Below are positions 44,974 to 54,824 of a DNA stretch of 64,000 nucleotides, piece after piece. The stretch comes from Litsea cubeba. Its lineage: Eukaryota > Streptophyta > Magnoliopsida > Laurales > Lauraceae. Numbering within the stretch: position 1 is the first letter of the stretch; every line of letters begins with the position of its first letter. Both the position numbers and the translations under genes were made by a program. The DNA is taken from positions 61,235,088 to 61,299,087 of the forward strand of contig CM022952.1 in assembly GCA_012931725.1 (NCBI GenBank), in the 5' to 3' direction. The notes under the pieces are model-generated. The model was not told the origin of the DNA. It saw only the letters and a list, made by a program, of their open reading frames with translations, and searched no databases.

Positions 44974-46116
44974 TGTTGGAATTTGAGATAACTTGAAAAG
45001 TCTTTTGAAGAATTTGAAGAATCAGTATCTCAAGTATTGATTTGAGTTGGAATTATTGTCAACACATTGTCACAAACATGATGATAATAAGCTGGTGTTG
45101 ATAGAGCTTGAAAAGGAGAAACAGAATTGAAACAGCCAGGAATTAAGAATTCCTGATGCAGAGCACGCGGTCGACCGGGCTCTTCATGCGGTCGACCGAG
45201 CAAGAAGAAACCTGCAGAAAACAGAAAAAGGCACCTCTCAGTTATTTTCGTGACACAGTGTGTCTTCGGTCGACCGAGCCCTCAGGATGTCGACCGAGCT
45301 CGATAAGTGACTATTTCCAGTCAGTGTATGATGTCGACCGAGCACAGTATGATGTCCGACCGAGCACGGGAACCAGAGTTGCGCAGAATTAGAAGTTTTG
45401 CACGAAAATTCAGCACAGTTATCTATTTCGTTTGGGAATCTTTCTAAACGAATTGTAGCCCGTTTTGAATACAATTAAGGGTTATTAAAACCTATATAAA
45501 GGCATGCTTGGGTCGTTCATAAACACACCAAGAAGAGATACTAAAAGAGAGAAGAAGAGAAGAGAAAAGAGAGAGAGTTCTTGAGAGAAAGCTGGTGCTG
45601 TTGCTGTGTGCTGTTGTGCTGCATCTTTCTACAGCAATTGTGGACGAGATTATGCTCTAGAAGATGGTGTTTTCGTCCATGAGTTAAGTGTCTCTCTGTT
45701 TATGCTTTAATTTCAATTTGTAAGGGATTGAGAGAGAGAATTGTAGAGGGGAAGGGCTGTAGACAGAATTAATCTTCTACTCTGTTCTTACATCAAGTTG
45801 GTGCTTGGTGTTTGGGGTTTGGTGATCCCATCTGTGGGTGCAGATAAATTGATTGTGGACGAGATTATGCTCTAGAAGATGGTGTTTTCGTCCATGAGTT
45901 AAGTGTCTCTCTGTTTATGCTTTAATTTCAATTTGTAAGGGATTGAGAGAGAGAATTGTAGAGGGGAAGGGCTGTAGACAGAATTAATCTTCTACTCTGT
46001 TCTTACATCAAGTTGGTGCTTGGTGTTTGGGGTTTGGTGATCCCATCTGTGGGTGCAGCTGGAGTTGAAAGTGTTGAAGTTCCAATAGTGTTGCCAACAA
46101 TTCCAAAGGGGGAGAT
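44974..46116 (+). mobile_element. Chimeric LTR unit B
   Basis: Same three-part build as unit A: LTR part 44974-45851, repeated segment 45852-46058 (207 bp), tail 46059-46116 (58 bp). It carries private changes, such as an extra base making GATGTCCGACC near 45354 and ATACTAAAAGAG near 45538. Confidence 0.92.
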
Positions 46117-47296
46117 TGTTGGAATTTGAGATAACTTGAAAGTCTTTTGAAGAATTTGAAGAATCAGTATCTCAAGTATTGATTTGAGTTGGAATTATTG
46201 TCAACACATTGTCACAAACATGATGATAATAAGCTGGTGTTGATAGAGCTTGAAAAGGAGAAACAGAATTGAAACAGCCAGGAATTAAGAATTCCTGATG
46301 CAGAGCACGCGGTCGACCGGGCTCTTCATGCGGTCGACCGAGCAAGAAGAAACCTGCAGAAAACAGAAAAAGGCACCTCTCAGTTATTTTCGTGACACAG
46401 TGTGTCTTCGGTCGACCGAGCCCTCAGGATGTCGACCGAGCTCGATAAGTGACTATTTCCAGTCAGTGTATGATGTCGACCGAGCACAGTATGATGTCGA
46501 CCGAGCACGGGAACCAGAGTTGCGCAGAATTAGAAGTTTTGCACGAAAATTCAGCACAGTTATCTATTTCGTTTGGGAATCTTTCTAAACGAATTGTAGC
46601 CCGTTTTGAATACAATTAAGGGTTATTAAAACCTATATAAAGGCATGCTTGGGTCGTTCATAAACACACCAAGAAGAGACACCAGAGAGAGAAGAAGAGA
46701 AGAGAAAAGAGAGAGAGTTCTTGAGAGAAAGCTGGTGCTGTTGCTGTGTGCTGTTGTGCTGCATCTTTCTACAGCAATTGTGGACGAGATTATGCTCTAG
46801 AAGATGGTGTTTTCGTCCATGAGTTAAGTGTCTCTCTGTTTATGCTTTAATTTCAATTTGTAAGGGATTGAGAGAGAGAATTGTAGAGGGGAAGGGCTGT
46901 AGACAGAATTAATCTTCTACTCTGTTCTTACATCAAGTTGGTGCTTGGTGTTTGGGGTTTGGTGATCCCATCTGTGGGTGCAGATAAATTGTAAAGGGAG
47001 TCGGTGCTTCCTAGATAGTTGGTGCTATCTGAAACTCAAGGGAGTCGGTGCTTCCTAGATAGTTGGTGCTATCTGAAACTAAGGGTTGGTGCTCTTTGTC
47101 GTTGGTGCGACTAAATAAGATTCAGATCTGTCCCGGATTGGTGTTCGGACAGTCTTTGAACCGTGGACGTAGCCTTTCGGTGAACCACGTTAAATCTGGT
47201 GTCATTGTGTGGTTTGACTTGTTTTGTTGTTGAATTGGACCTGTTTTTAGAAATCACTGATTCACCCCCCCCTCTCAGTGATCGCGGTATCCAACA
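46117..47296 (+). mobile_element. Full LTR 2 of the compound element
   Basis: 1180 bp, same ends as LTR 1, followed by a primer site. It serves as 3' LTR of domain 1 and 5' LTR of domain 2. Confidence 0.95.
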
Positions 47297-47298
47297 AT

Positions 47299-47316
47299 TG
47301 GTATCAGAGCGAGGTT
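47299..47316 (+). other. Primer-binding site, copy 2
   Basis: TGGTATCAGAGCGAGGTT, identical to the site at 38633. Confidence 0.92.
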
Positions 47317-47362
47317 CCCTTGATCAGTTTAATACGCTAAGGGTGATCTCTTGTCAAATCAC

Positions 47363-50300
47363 ATGGCAGTCAATACAGGGAATATGAAAGCACCTCTGTT
47401 TGATGGTTCTAATTACTCCTTTTGGAAGATTAGGATGCAAGCCTTCATCAAATCTCTTGGCTATGATGTTTGGGAGGCTGTCAGAGCCGGTTACAATGCT
47501 GCCACCGTACCCAATGATACTGCATCGAAGAAGTTGGCAGACAATGACTCCAAGGCGCAGAATGCACTCTTTAGTGGCCTTGTGGACAGCGAGCTTGTCA
47601 AAGTAATTGCATGCAAAACAGCCAAGGAAATTTGGGACAAGTTGCAAAGCATACATGAAGGTGATGAGAAGATTAAAGAAGCCAAATTGCAAACTCATCG
47701 CTCTCAATTTGAATCTCTTCGCATGGAGGAAAGCGAGAATGTTGACTCGTATATGCAACGAGTGAATGAAGTCACGAATGACATTCGTGGACTAGGGGAG
47801 GAGATTAAAGAGCCGGTCATCGTCAAAAAGGTTCTAAGATCTCTTCTTCCCCGGTTTGATTCAAAAGTCTCAGCCATTGAAGAAGCCAAAGATCTGAATG
47901 CATTTTCCATGGATGAATTACATGGTTCTCTAACTGCCTATGAGATGCGCATAGGAAAAACGTCTTCATCTGATAAAGAAGCGGCCTTCAAAGTTCAGAA
48001 AAAGGCAAAAGAGACTGCTGGTCATGATGTTGATTCTGATGATGATGAGCTTGAGGCTCAATTTGTTAGAAAGTTGAAGAAAGGAAGCATTGGCAAGTAC
48101 AAAGGGAAGCTACCCTTTAAATGCTTCAATTGTGGAGGTATTGGTCACTTTGCTGCGAAGTGTCCCCTAAAAGAAGACGATGATAATGACTCTTATGCTG
48201 AAAAGAGTAAAGGAAAGAGAAATTTCAGAAAAAGGGGCAAAGCTAAAAACTTTCTATGTCAACAAGATGACAGCACGTCTGAAACTTCAGACGATGATGA
48301 ATCAACCGAAGCTCTCTTCATGGTCACTGTTGAAGAAGAAGAAGAAGAGCTAGATCCGGAAGAGGATGAGGAGGCTGAAGTCAATCTTGAAGAGGAACTC
48401 ATAGCCGCACTTGAGGAGCTAAGCATGGAACGCAAATCAAGTAAGAAAAATCTGAAACTTCTCCATGAGTCTGAAAGTTCTATTATTTCTTTGAAAACTC
48501 AAGTAGAAGAATATAAAAGAATGGTAGAAGTCCTTGAAAACCAAATAAGTATCAAAAAGGAAGAGGCTATGAAACTTGAAACTGAGATCGCTAGAGCAAA
48601 GGCTGAAAATTTGGAAAATAGCAAAAAACTCAAAGCGCTCCAAGCGATTGAAGGGACTATGAAACTCAATGAACTACTGAAAGTTCAAAGACCAGCCCAC
48701 TTCAGATTTGGTCTAGGATTTGAGAAAGGTGAATCCTCTAAGATTGCACCTCTTGAAAAGAAAAAGTTTGTGAAGCAAGTCACTGCACCTTCTAACTCTA
48801 TGAAGCCCACTCAACCTAGAAAGGAGTCCATTCCTGTTAGAAAGGTAATGAAGACTAACCAGCCACAAAGAAGATACAAATTCTATGGTTATTGCTTTCA
48901 TTGTAATATGTTTGGACATAAAAGAGCTGATTGCAAATTCTATGTAAGAAACAGTCCATTTGTGACTAGGAATCCTTTTTCAATCCTAAGTAGCCACAAA
49001 ATTGAGTGTTATATATGTCATAATTATGGACACTTGGCTAGGGATTGTAGGTTGCCTATTGCTAACCAATTTCAGGTTGAAAAGAAACCCAAGTTAGTTA
49101 AGGCATGGAGGGCAAAGAAAAGGGAAGGTAATCCCAAAGAATCTCTCATTGTGCAAACGGCATTCAATGCACAAAAGAAGACAGCACCATGGGTCCTTGA
49201 TAGTGGTTGTTCAAGCCATATGACTGGTGATAAAGATAAATTCATCAAATTACAGCACTATGAAGGCGGTTCAGTGAAATTTGGCAACAATGATGGTGCC
49301 AAAATATGCGGAAAAGGTGTTATTCAGCTTATGGCAAACAAGATCAGATCTGAAGAAGTCTTATATGTGTCTGGATTGAGACACAACCTGCTTAGTGTGA
49401 GCCAGATCTGTGACAAGGGTCATGAAGTTATCTTCACAAAGAATGGGTTTTCCATCAAGAAGAGTAGCAACGGCAAAACAGTGGCAACTGGATCAAGAAC
49501 TGCTGGAAATCTCTATACACTGTCAGATGGAGCTGAAAAGACCTGCTTGATGAGTCGGACAGAGGAAAGTTGGTTGTGGCACAAACGCCTTGGGCATCTA
49601 AGCTTTGATAACATGTCAAAGATTTGCAATTCAAAGGCTGTAAGAGGCATGTCTAAAGTTGAAAAGCCTTCCAATCCCATTTGCGACTCTTGCCAAAAGG
49701 GAAAGCAAACGAGGGTTATGTTCAAGTCAAAGGAGCATCATTCCAAGAAACCTCTTGAGCTAGTGCACACTGATCTCTGTGGACCGATGCGAACTCAAAG
49801 CACCAATGGAGATAAGTATTTCATGTTATGCATTGATGATTATACTCGTATGACATGGGTATTGTTTCTTAAGCATAAGCATCAAGCACTTGATCGTTTT
49901 AAAGTGTTTAAAGCACAGGTTGAAAATCAATTGGAAAAACGTATCAAGATTTTAAGGTCTGATCGTGGAGGCGAGTTCACATCTGAAGAGTTCACTAAAT
50001 ATTGTGAACATCATGGCATTCAAAGACAGTACTCAGCCCCTAGAACTCCACAGCAAAATGGAGTTGTGGAACGGAAGAATCGCACCGTACAAGAGATGGC
50101 TCGTACGATGCTAAGTGAAAGCAAGATGGCTGACAAGTATTGGAAAGAGGCAATTCATACGGCTGTATACATTCAAAATCGATGCTTGATCAGGCCACAT
50201 GAAGTCAAAACTCCCTATGAGCTATGGTTTGGAAGAAAAGCAACAATCAAGCACTTCAGAGTCTTCGGCAGCAAGTGTTACATCAAGCGGCTCGAACAAA

Positions 50301-52213
50301 ATCCGGGCAAATTTGAAGAAAGAGCTGACGAAGGTATATTTCTGGGTTACTCCTCTACTAGCAAGGCATATAGGTGTCTTAACAAAAGAACCAGAAAAAT
50401 CATAGAAAGTGCTGATGTTAGAATTGATGAAAACTATGAAGCAAAGAGTGGAACTCATAATGACAGTCCAGTTTATGAGGACTCGAGTGAGATTGATGAT
50501 GAGATGGCTGAATCTAATGATTCTGAGAAATCAAAAGATGACTCAGAAGATACTTCACCTAAGAAGCACAGCACTTGGGTAGAGCAACACCCTAAGGATC
50601 AAATCATTGGAGATCCTACGGCAGGCGTTCAAACTAGACAAAGTGTAGTTAGTAATTACTCACTTGTGTCCACCATTGAACCCAAGACTGTGGCTGAAGC
50701 CAGTCTCGATGATAGTTGGTTAAAAGCTATGCATGAGGAGTTGGAGCAAATTGAGAAGAACTCCACATGGGAACTTGTTCCTAGACCTACTGATAAGAAT
50801 GTTATTGGTACTAAATGGGTCTTTCGGAATAAGCTGAATGAAGATGGTCAAGTCATTAGAAACAAAGCAAGGTTGGTTTGTAAAGGCTATGCTCAAGTTG
50901 AAGGCATAGATTTTGAAGAGACCTTTGCACCGGTAGCTCGTCTAGAAGCTATTCGTATGTTTCTTGCATTGGCAGCATACAAAACCTTCAAGGTATTTCA
51001 GATGGACGTAAAGTCAGCTTTCTTGAATGGTTTACTTGAAGAAGAAGTCTACATTGAGCAACCTGATGGTTTTCTCATCAGCAAAAATTCAGATCTTGTA
51101 TGCAAGTTGAAAAAGGCTCTTTATGGACTGAAACAAGCGCCAAGGGCGTGGTATGCAAGGCTGGACCTATATCTCCGCAAGATCGGTTTTGGAAAAGGAC
51201 TTGTTGATAGCAATCTATATGTCAAAACTGAGTTAAGCAAACAGCTGGTTGTCATTGTTTATGTTGATGACATAATCTTTGGTGGCAATGATAAGGAGAT
51301 GTGCAGGAATTTTGCAGAAGAGATGAAGAAAGAATTTGAGATGTCAATGCTTGGAGAACTAAAGTTCTTTCTTGGTTTACAAGTTCAGCAGCTGAAACAT
51401 GGCATCTTCATATCACAATTGAAGTACATTAAGGAAATGCTGAAACGGTTCAATATGGAAGACAGCAAGCCAGTGAGCACACCAATGACAACGAACACGA
51501 AGCTTAGCAAAGATGATAAGGCCTCGTCCGTTGATCATACCACCTATCGCTCTATGATAGGAAGCTTGCTCTACTTGACTGCAACAAGACCAGATCTTCT
51601 ACAAGCAGTATGTATGGTTGCACGTTTTCAAGCAGCACCAACTGAAACGCACCTTACAGCAGTGAAAAGAATCTTTCGATATCTGAAAGGTACTATGGAG
51701 CTTGGTATCTGGTATCCCAAAGGAAAATCCTTCACTCTTGTTGCATATTCTGATGCCGATTGGGCTGGATGCGTAGATGATCGCAAGAGTACTAGCGGCG
51801 GCGCATTTTATCTTGGAGAAAGATTAGTTGCTTGGCATAGTAAGAAGCAAGACTCAGTATCCCTTTCGACAGCGGAAGCGGAATATATTGCAGCGGCAAC
51901 ATGTTGTACGCAAGTGTTATGGATGCGGCAAATGCTCTCTGATCTAGGAGTTCCTACAACGGATCCTACGCCGATCCTATGTGACAACACGAGTGCAATT
52001 CATATATCTAAGAATCCTGTTCAGCACTCTCGAACAAAGCATGTAGCAATTCGTTATCACTTTCTAAAAGATAAAGTTGCTGATGGAGAGGTCAAGTTGG
52101 AGTATGTTCCAACAACTGAGCAAGTGGCTGATATTTTCACGAAACCTCTGCCAAAGGAAGTCTTCGAGTATCTCCGGAAAAAGTTAGGAGTTACTCACTC
52201 TCCTAAACCGTAG
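47363..52213 (+). CDS. Intact SIRE-type copia gag-pol polyprotein
   Basis: An uninterrupted frame of 1616 residues encodes the capsid and the enzymes for copying and inserting a copia retrotransposon. The start is the ATG at 47363; the frame is open four codons upstream but only from a TTG. Order by approximate residue: Gag N-terminal domain (PLFDGSNYSFWKIRM, from 10); CCHC knuckle CFNCGGIGHFAAKC (254-267); acidic run (about 325-348) and coiled coil (about 350-440); two further knuckles (511-524 and 549-562); protease WVLDSGCSSHM (Asp 613); integrase with an HHCC zinc region (His 740 to Cys 777) and catalytic Asp 804, Asp 867 and Glu 903 (35 residues between the last two); reverse transcriptase with QMDVKSAF (Asp 1215) and YVDD (1302-1303); RNase H with YSDADWAG (Asp 1464) and AEAEY. 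All key residues are present, so it may be active. Expression would be from the LTR promoter upstream. I see no separate env frame. Confidence 0.96.
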   Translation: MAVNTGNMKAPLFDGSNYSFWKIRMQAFIKSLGYDVWEAVRAGYNAATVPNDTASKKLADNDSKAQNALFSGLVDSELVKVIACKTAKEIWDKLQSIHEGDEKIKEAKLQTHRSQFESLRMEESENVDSYMQRVNEVTNDIRGLGEEIKEPVIVKKVLRSLLPRFDSKVSAIEEAKDLNAFSMDELHGSLTAYEMRIGKTSSSDKEAAFKVQKKAKETAGHDVDSDDDELEAQFVRKLKKGSIGKYKGKLPFKCFNCGGIGHFAAKCPLKEDDDNDSYAEKSKGKRNFRKRGKAKNFLCQQDDSTSETSDDDESTEALFMVTVEEEEEELDPEEDEEAEVNLEEELIAALEELSMERKSSKKNLKLLHESESSIISLKTQVEEYKRMVEVLENQISIKKEEAMKLETEIARAKAENLENSKKLKALQAIEGTMKLNELLKVQRPAHFRFGLGFEKGESSKIAPLEKKKFVKQVTAPSNSMKPTQPRKESIPVRKVMKTNQPQRRYKFYGYCFHCNMFGHKRADCKFYVRNSPFVTRNPFSILSSHKIECYICHNYGHLARDCRLPIANQFQVEKKPKLVKAWRAKKREGNPKESLIVQTAFNAQKKTAPWVLDSGCSSHMTGDKDKFIKLQHYEGGSVKFGNNDGAKICGKGVIQLMANKIRSEEVLYVSGLRHNLLSVSQICDKGHEVIFTKNGFSIKKSSNGKTVATGSRTAGNLYTLSDGAEKTCLMSRTEESWLWHKRLGHLSFDNMSKICNSKAVRGMSKVEKPSNPICDSCQKGKQTRVMFKSKEHHSKKPLELVHTDLCGPMRTQSTNGDKYFMLCIDDYTRMTWVLFLKHKHQALDRFKVFKAQVENQLEKRIKILRSDRGGEFTSEEFTKYCEHHGIQRQYSAPRTPQQNGVVERKNRTVQEMARTMLSESKMADKYWKEAIHTAVYIQNRCLIRPHEVKTPYELWFGRKATIKHFRVFGSKCYIKRLEQNPGKFEERADEGIFLGYSSTSKAYRCLNKRTRKIIESADVRIDENYEAKSGTHNDSPVYEDSSEIDDEMAESNDSEKSKDDSEDTSPKKHSTWVEQHPKDQIIGDPTAGVQTRQSVVSNYSLVSTIEPKTVAEASLDDSWLKAMHEELEQIEKNSTWELVPRPTDKNVIGTKWVFRNKLNEDGQVIRNKARLVCKGYAQVEGIDFEETFAPVARLEAIRMFLALAAYKTFKVFQMDVKSAFLNGLLEEEVYIEQPDGFLISKNSDLVCKLKKALYGLKQAPRAWYARLDLYLRKIGFGKGLVDSNLYVKTELSKQLVVIVYVDDIIFGGNDKEMCRNFAEEMKKEFEMSMLGELKFFLGLQVQQLKHGIFISQLKYIKEMLKRFNMEDSKPVSTPMTTNTKLSKDDKASSVDHTTYRSMIGSLLYLTATRPDLLQAVCMVARFQAAPTETHLTAVKRIFRYLKGTMELGIWYPKGKSFTLVAYSDADWAGCVDDRKSTSGGAFYLGERLVAWHSKKQDSVSLSTAEAEYIAAATCCTQVLWMRQMLSDLGVPTTDPTPILCDNTSAIHISKNPVQHSRTKHVAIRYHFLKDKVADGEVKLEYVPTTEQVADIFTKPLPKEVFEYLRKKLGVTHSPKP

Positions 52214-52501
52214 GAGTTGTGCTTGAAAGGGGGAGCAATGCATTCATTGCATATCCTATTCGCTCCTCGGTTTGGTCCCTTTGGACTTGTTGTCAAAGGG
52301 GGAGAGATGTTATGATATGATAGCAAGGAGAGATGTAAGGCTATGAAAGCTAGGGGAGATTGTTGAAATTGCATGGTTGTTATTTCAGAATTTCATCATT
52401 GGTTCCAAGTGAGTGTTGAAAAGAACTTGGAAGAGCTGCAAGCTGGAGTTGAAAGTGTTTGAAGTTCCAATAGTGTTGCCAACAATTCCAAAGGGGGAGA
52501 T
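52214..52501 (+). other. 3' untranslated region of copy 2
   Basis: As in copy 1, with repeated GGGGGAG tracts. Differences include one G fewer in the third tract and an extra T in GAAAGTGTTTGAAG near 52457. The chimeric unit downstream carries the copy-1 form of that tail. Confidence 0.7.
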
Positions 52502-53641
52502 TGTTGGAATTTGAGATAACTTGAAAGTCTTTTGAAGAATTTGAAGAATCAGTATCTCAAGTATTGATTTGAGTTGGAATTATTGTCAACACATTGTCAC
52601 AAACATGATGATAATAAGCTGGTGTTGATAGAGCTTGAAAAGGAGAAACAGAATTGAAACAGCCAGGAATTAAGAATTCCTGATGCAGAGCACGCGGTCG
52701 ACCGGGCTCTTCATGCGGTCGACCGAGCAAGAAGAAACCTGCAGAAAACAGAAAAAGGCACCTCTCAGTTATTTTCGTGACACAGTGTGTCTTCGGTCGA
52801 CCGAGCCCTCAGGATGTCGACCGAGCTCGATAAGTGACTATTTCCAGTCAGTGTATGATGTCGACCGAGCACAGTATGATGTCGACCGAGCACGGGAACC
52901 AGAGTTGCGCAGAATTAGAAGTTTTGCACGAAAATTCAGCACAGTTATCTATTTCGTTTGGGAATCTTTCTAAACGAATTGTAGCCCGTTTTGAATACAA
53001 TTAAGGGTTATTAAAACCTATATAAAGGCATGCTTGGGTCGTTCATAAACACACCAAGAAGAGACACCAGAGAGAGAAGAAGAGAAGAGAAAAGAGAGAG
53101 AGTTCTTGAGAGAAAGCTGGTGCTGTTGCTGTGTGCTGTTGTGCTGCATCTTTCTACAGCAATTGTGGACGAGATTATGCTCTAGAAGATGGTGTTTTCG
53201 TCCATGAGTTAAGTGTCTCTCTGTTTATGCTTTAATTTCAATTTGTAAGGGATTGAGAGAGAGAATTGTAGAGGGGAAGGGCTGTAGACAGAATTAATCT
53301 TCTACTCTGTTCTTACATCAAGTTGGTGCTTGGTGTTTGGGGTTTGGTGATCCCATCTGTGGGTGCAGATAAATTGATTGTGGACGAGATTATGCTCTAG
53401 AAGATGGTGTTTTCGTCCATGAGTTAAGTGTCTCTCTGTTTATGCTTTAATTTCAATTTGTAAGGGATTGAGAGAGAGAATTGTAGAGGGGAAGGGCTGT
53501 AGACAGAATTAATCTTCTACTCTGTTCTTACATCAAGTTGGTGCTTGGTGTTTGGGGTTTGGTGATCCCATCTGTGGGTGCAGCTGGAGTTGAAAGTGTT
53601 GAAGTTCCAATAGTGTTGCCAACAATTCCAAAGGGGGAGAT
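52502..53641 (+). mobile_element. Chimeric LTR unit C
   Basis: LTR part 52502-53376, repeated 207-bp segment 53377-53583, 58-bp internal tail 53584-53641. Breakpoints are the same as in units A and B. Confidence 0.92.
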
Positions 53642-54824
53642 TGTTGGAATTTGAGATAACTTGAAAGTCTTTTGAAGAATTTGAAGAATCAGTATCTCAA
53701 GTATTGATTTGAGTTGGAATTATTGTCAACACATTGTCACAAACATGATGATAATAAGCTGGTGTTGATAGAGCTTGAAAAGGAGAAACAGAATTGAAAC
53801 AGCCAGGAATTAAGAATTCCTGATGCAGAGCACGCGGTCGACCGGGCTCTTCATGCGGTCGACCGAGCAAGAAGAAACCTGCAGAAAACAGAAAAAGGCA
53901 CCTCTCAGTTATTTTCGTGACACAGTGTGTCTTCGGTCGACCGAGCCCTCAGGATGTCGACCGAGCTCGATAAGTGACTATTTCCAGTCAGTGTATGATG
54001 TCGACCGAGCACAGTATGATGTCGACCGAGCACGGGAACCAGAGTTGCGCAGAATTAGAAGTTTTGCACGAAAATTCAGCACAGTTATCTATTTCGTTTG
54101 GGAATCTTTCTAAACGAATTGTAGCCCGTTTTGAATACAATTAAGGGTTATTAAAACCTATATAAAGGCATGCTTGGGTCGTTCATAAACACACCAAGAA
54201 GAGACACCAGAGAGAGAAGAAGAGAAGAGAAAAGAGAGAGAGAGTTCTTGAGAGAAAGCTGGTGCTGTTGCTGTGTGCTGTTGTGCTGCATCTTTCTACA
54301 GCAATTGTGGACGAGATTATGCTCTAGAAGATGGTGTTTTCGTCCATGAGTTAAGTGTCTCTCTGTTTATGCTTTAATTTCAATTTGTAAGGGATTGAGA
54401 GAGAGAATTGTAGAGGGGAAGGGCTGTAGACAGAATTAATCTTCTACTCTGTTCTTACATCAAGTTGGTGCTTGGTGTTTGGGGTTTGGTGATCCCATCG
54501 GTGGGTGCAGATAAATTGTAAAGGGAGTCGGTGCTTCCTAGATAGTTGGTGCTATCTGAAACTCAAGGGAGTCGGTGCTTCCTAGATAGTTGGTGCTATC
54601 TGAAACTAAGGGTTGGTGCTCTTTGTCGTTGGTGCGACTAAATAAGATTCAGATCTGTCCCGGATTGGTGTTCGGACAGTCTTTGAACCGTGGACGTAGC
54701 CTTTCGGTGAACCACGTTAAATCTGGTGTCATTGTGTGGTTTGACTTGTTTTGTTGTTGAATTGGACCTGTTTTTAGAAATCACTGATTCACCCCCCCCC
54801 TCTCAGTGATCGCGGTATCCAACA
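53642..54824 (+). mobile_element. Full LTR 3, outer 3' end of the compound element
   Basis: 1183 bp, ending CCAACA at 54824, followed by the GAGAC duplication. It has one extra GA unit near 54240, an extra C in the C-tract and a private G at about 54500. Confidence 0.95.

Larger units (their letters stand above)
37451..54824 (+). mobile_element. Compound SIRE-type copia element with two internal domains
   Basis: The order is: full LTR (37451-38630), internal domain 1 (38631-43834), chimeric LTR units (43835-44973 and 44974-46116), full LTR (46117-47296), internal domain 2 (47297-52501), chimeric LTR unit (52502-53641), full LTR (53642-54824). Only the outermost ends have the 5-bp GAGAC duplication, so the whole array behaves as one insertion. 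LTRs and internal domains differ at only a few positions, which indicates a recent origin. The SIRE assignment rests on the polyprotein (several CCHC knuckles, coiled coil, HSRTKH block in RNase H) and on repeated purine tracts before the LTR. Confidence 0.92.
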
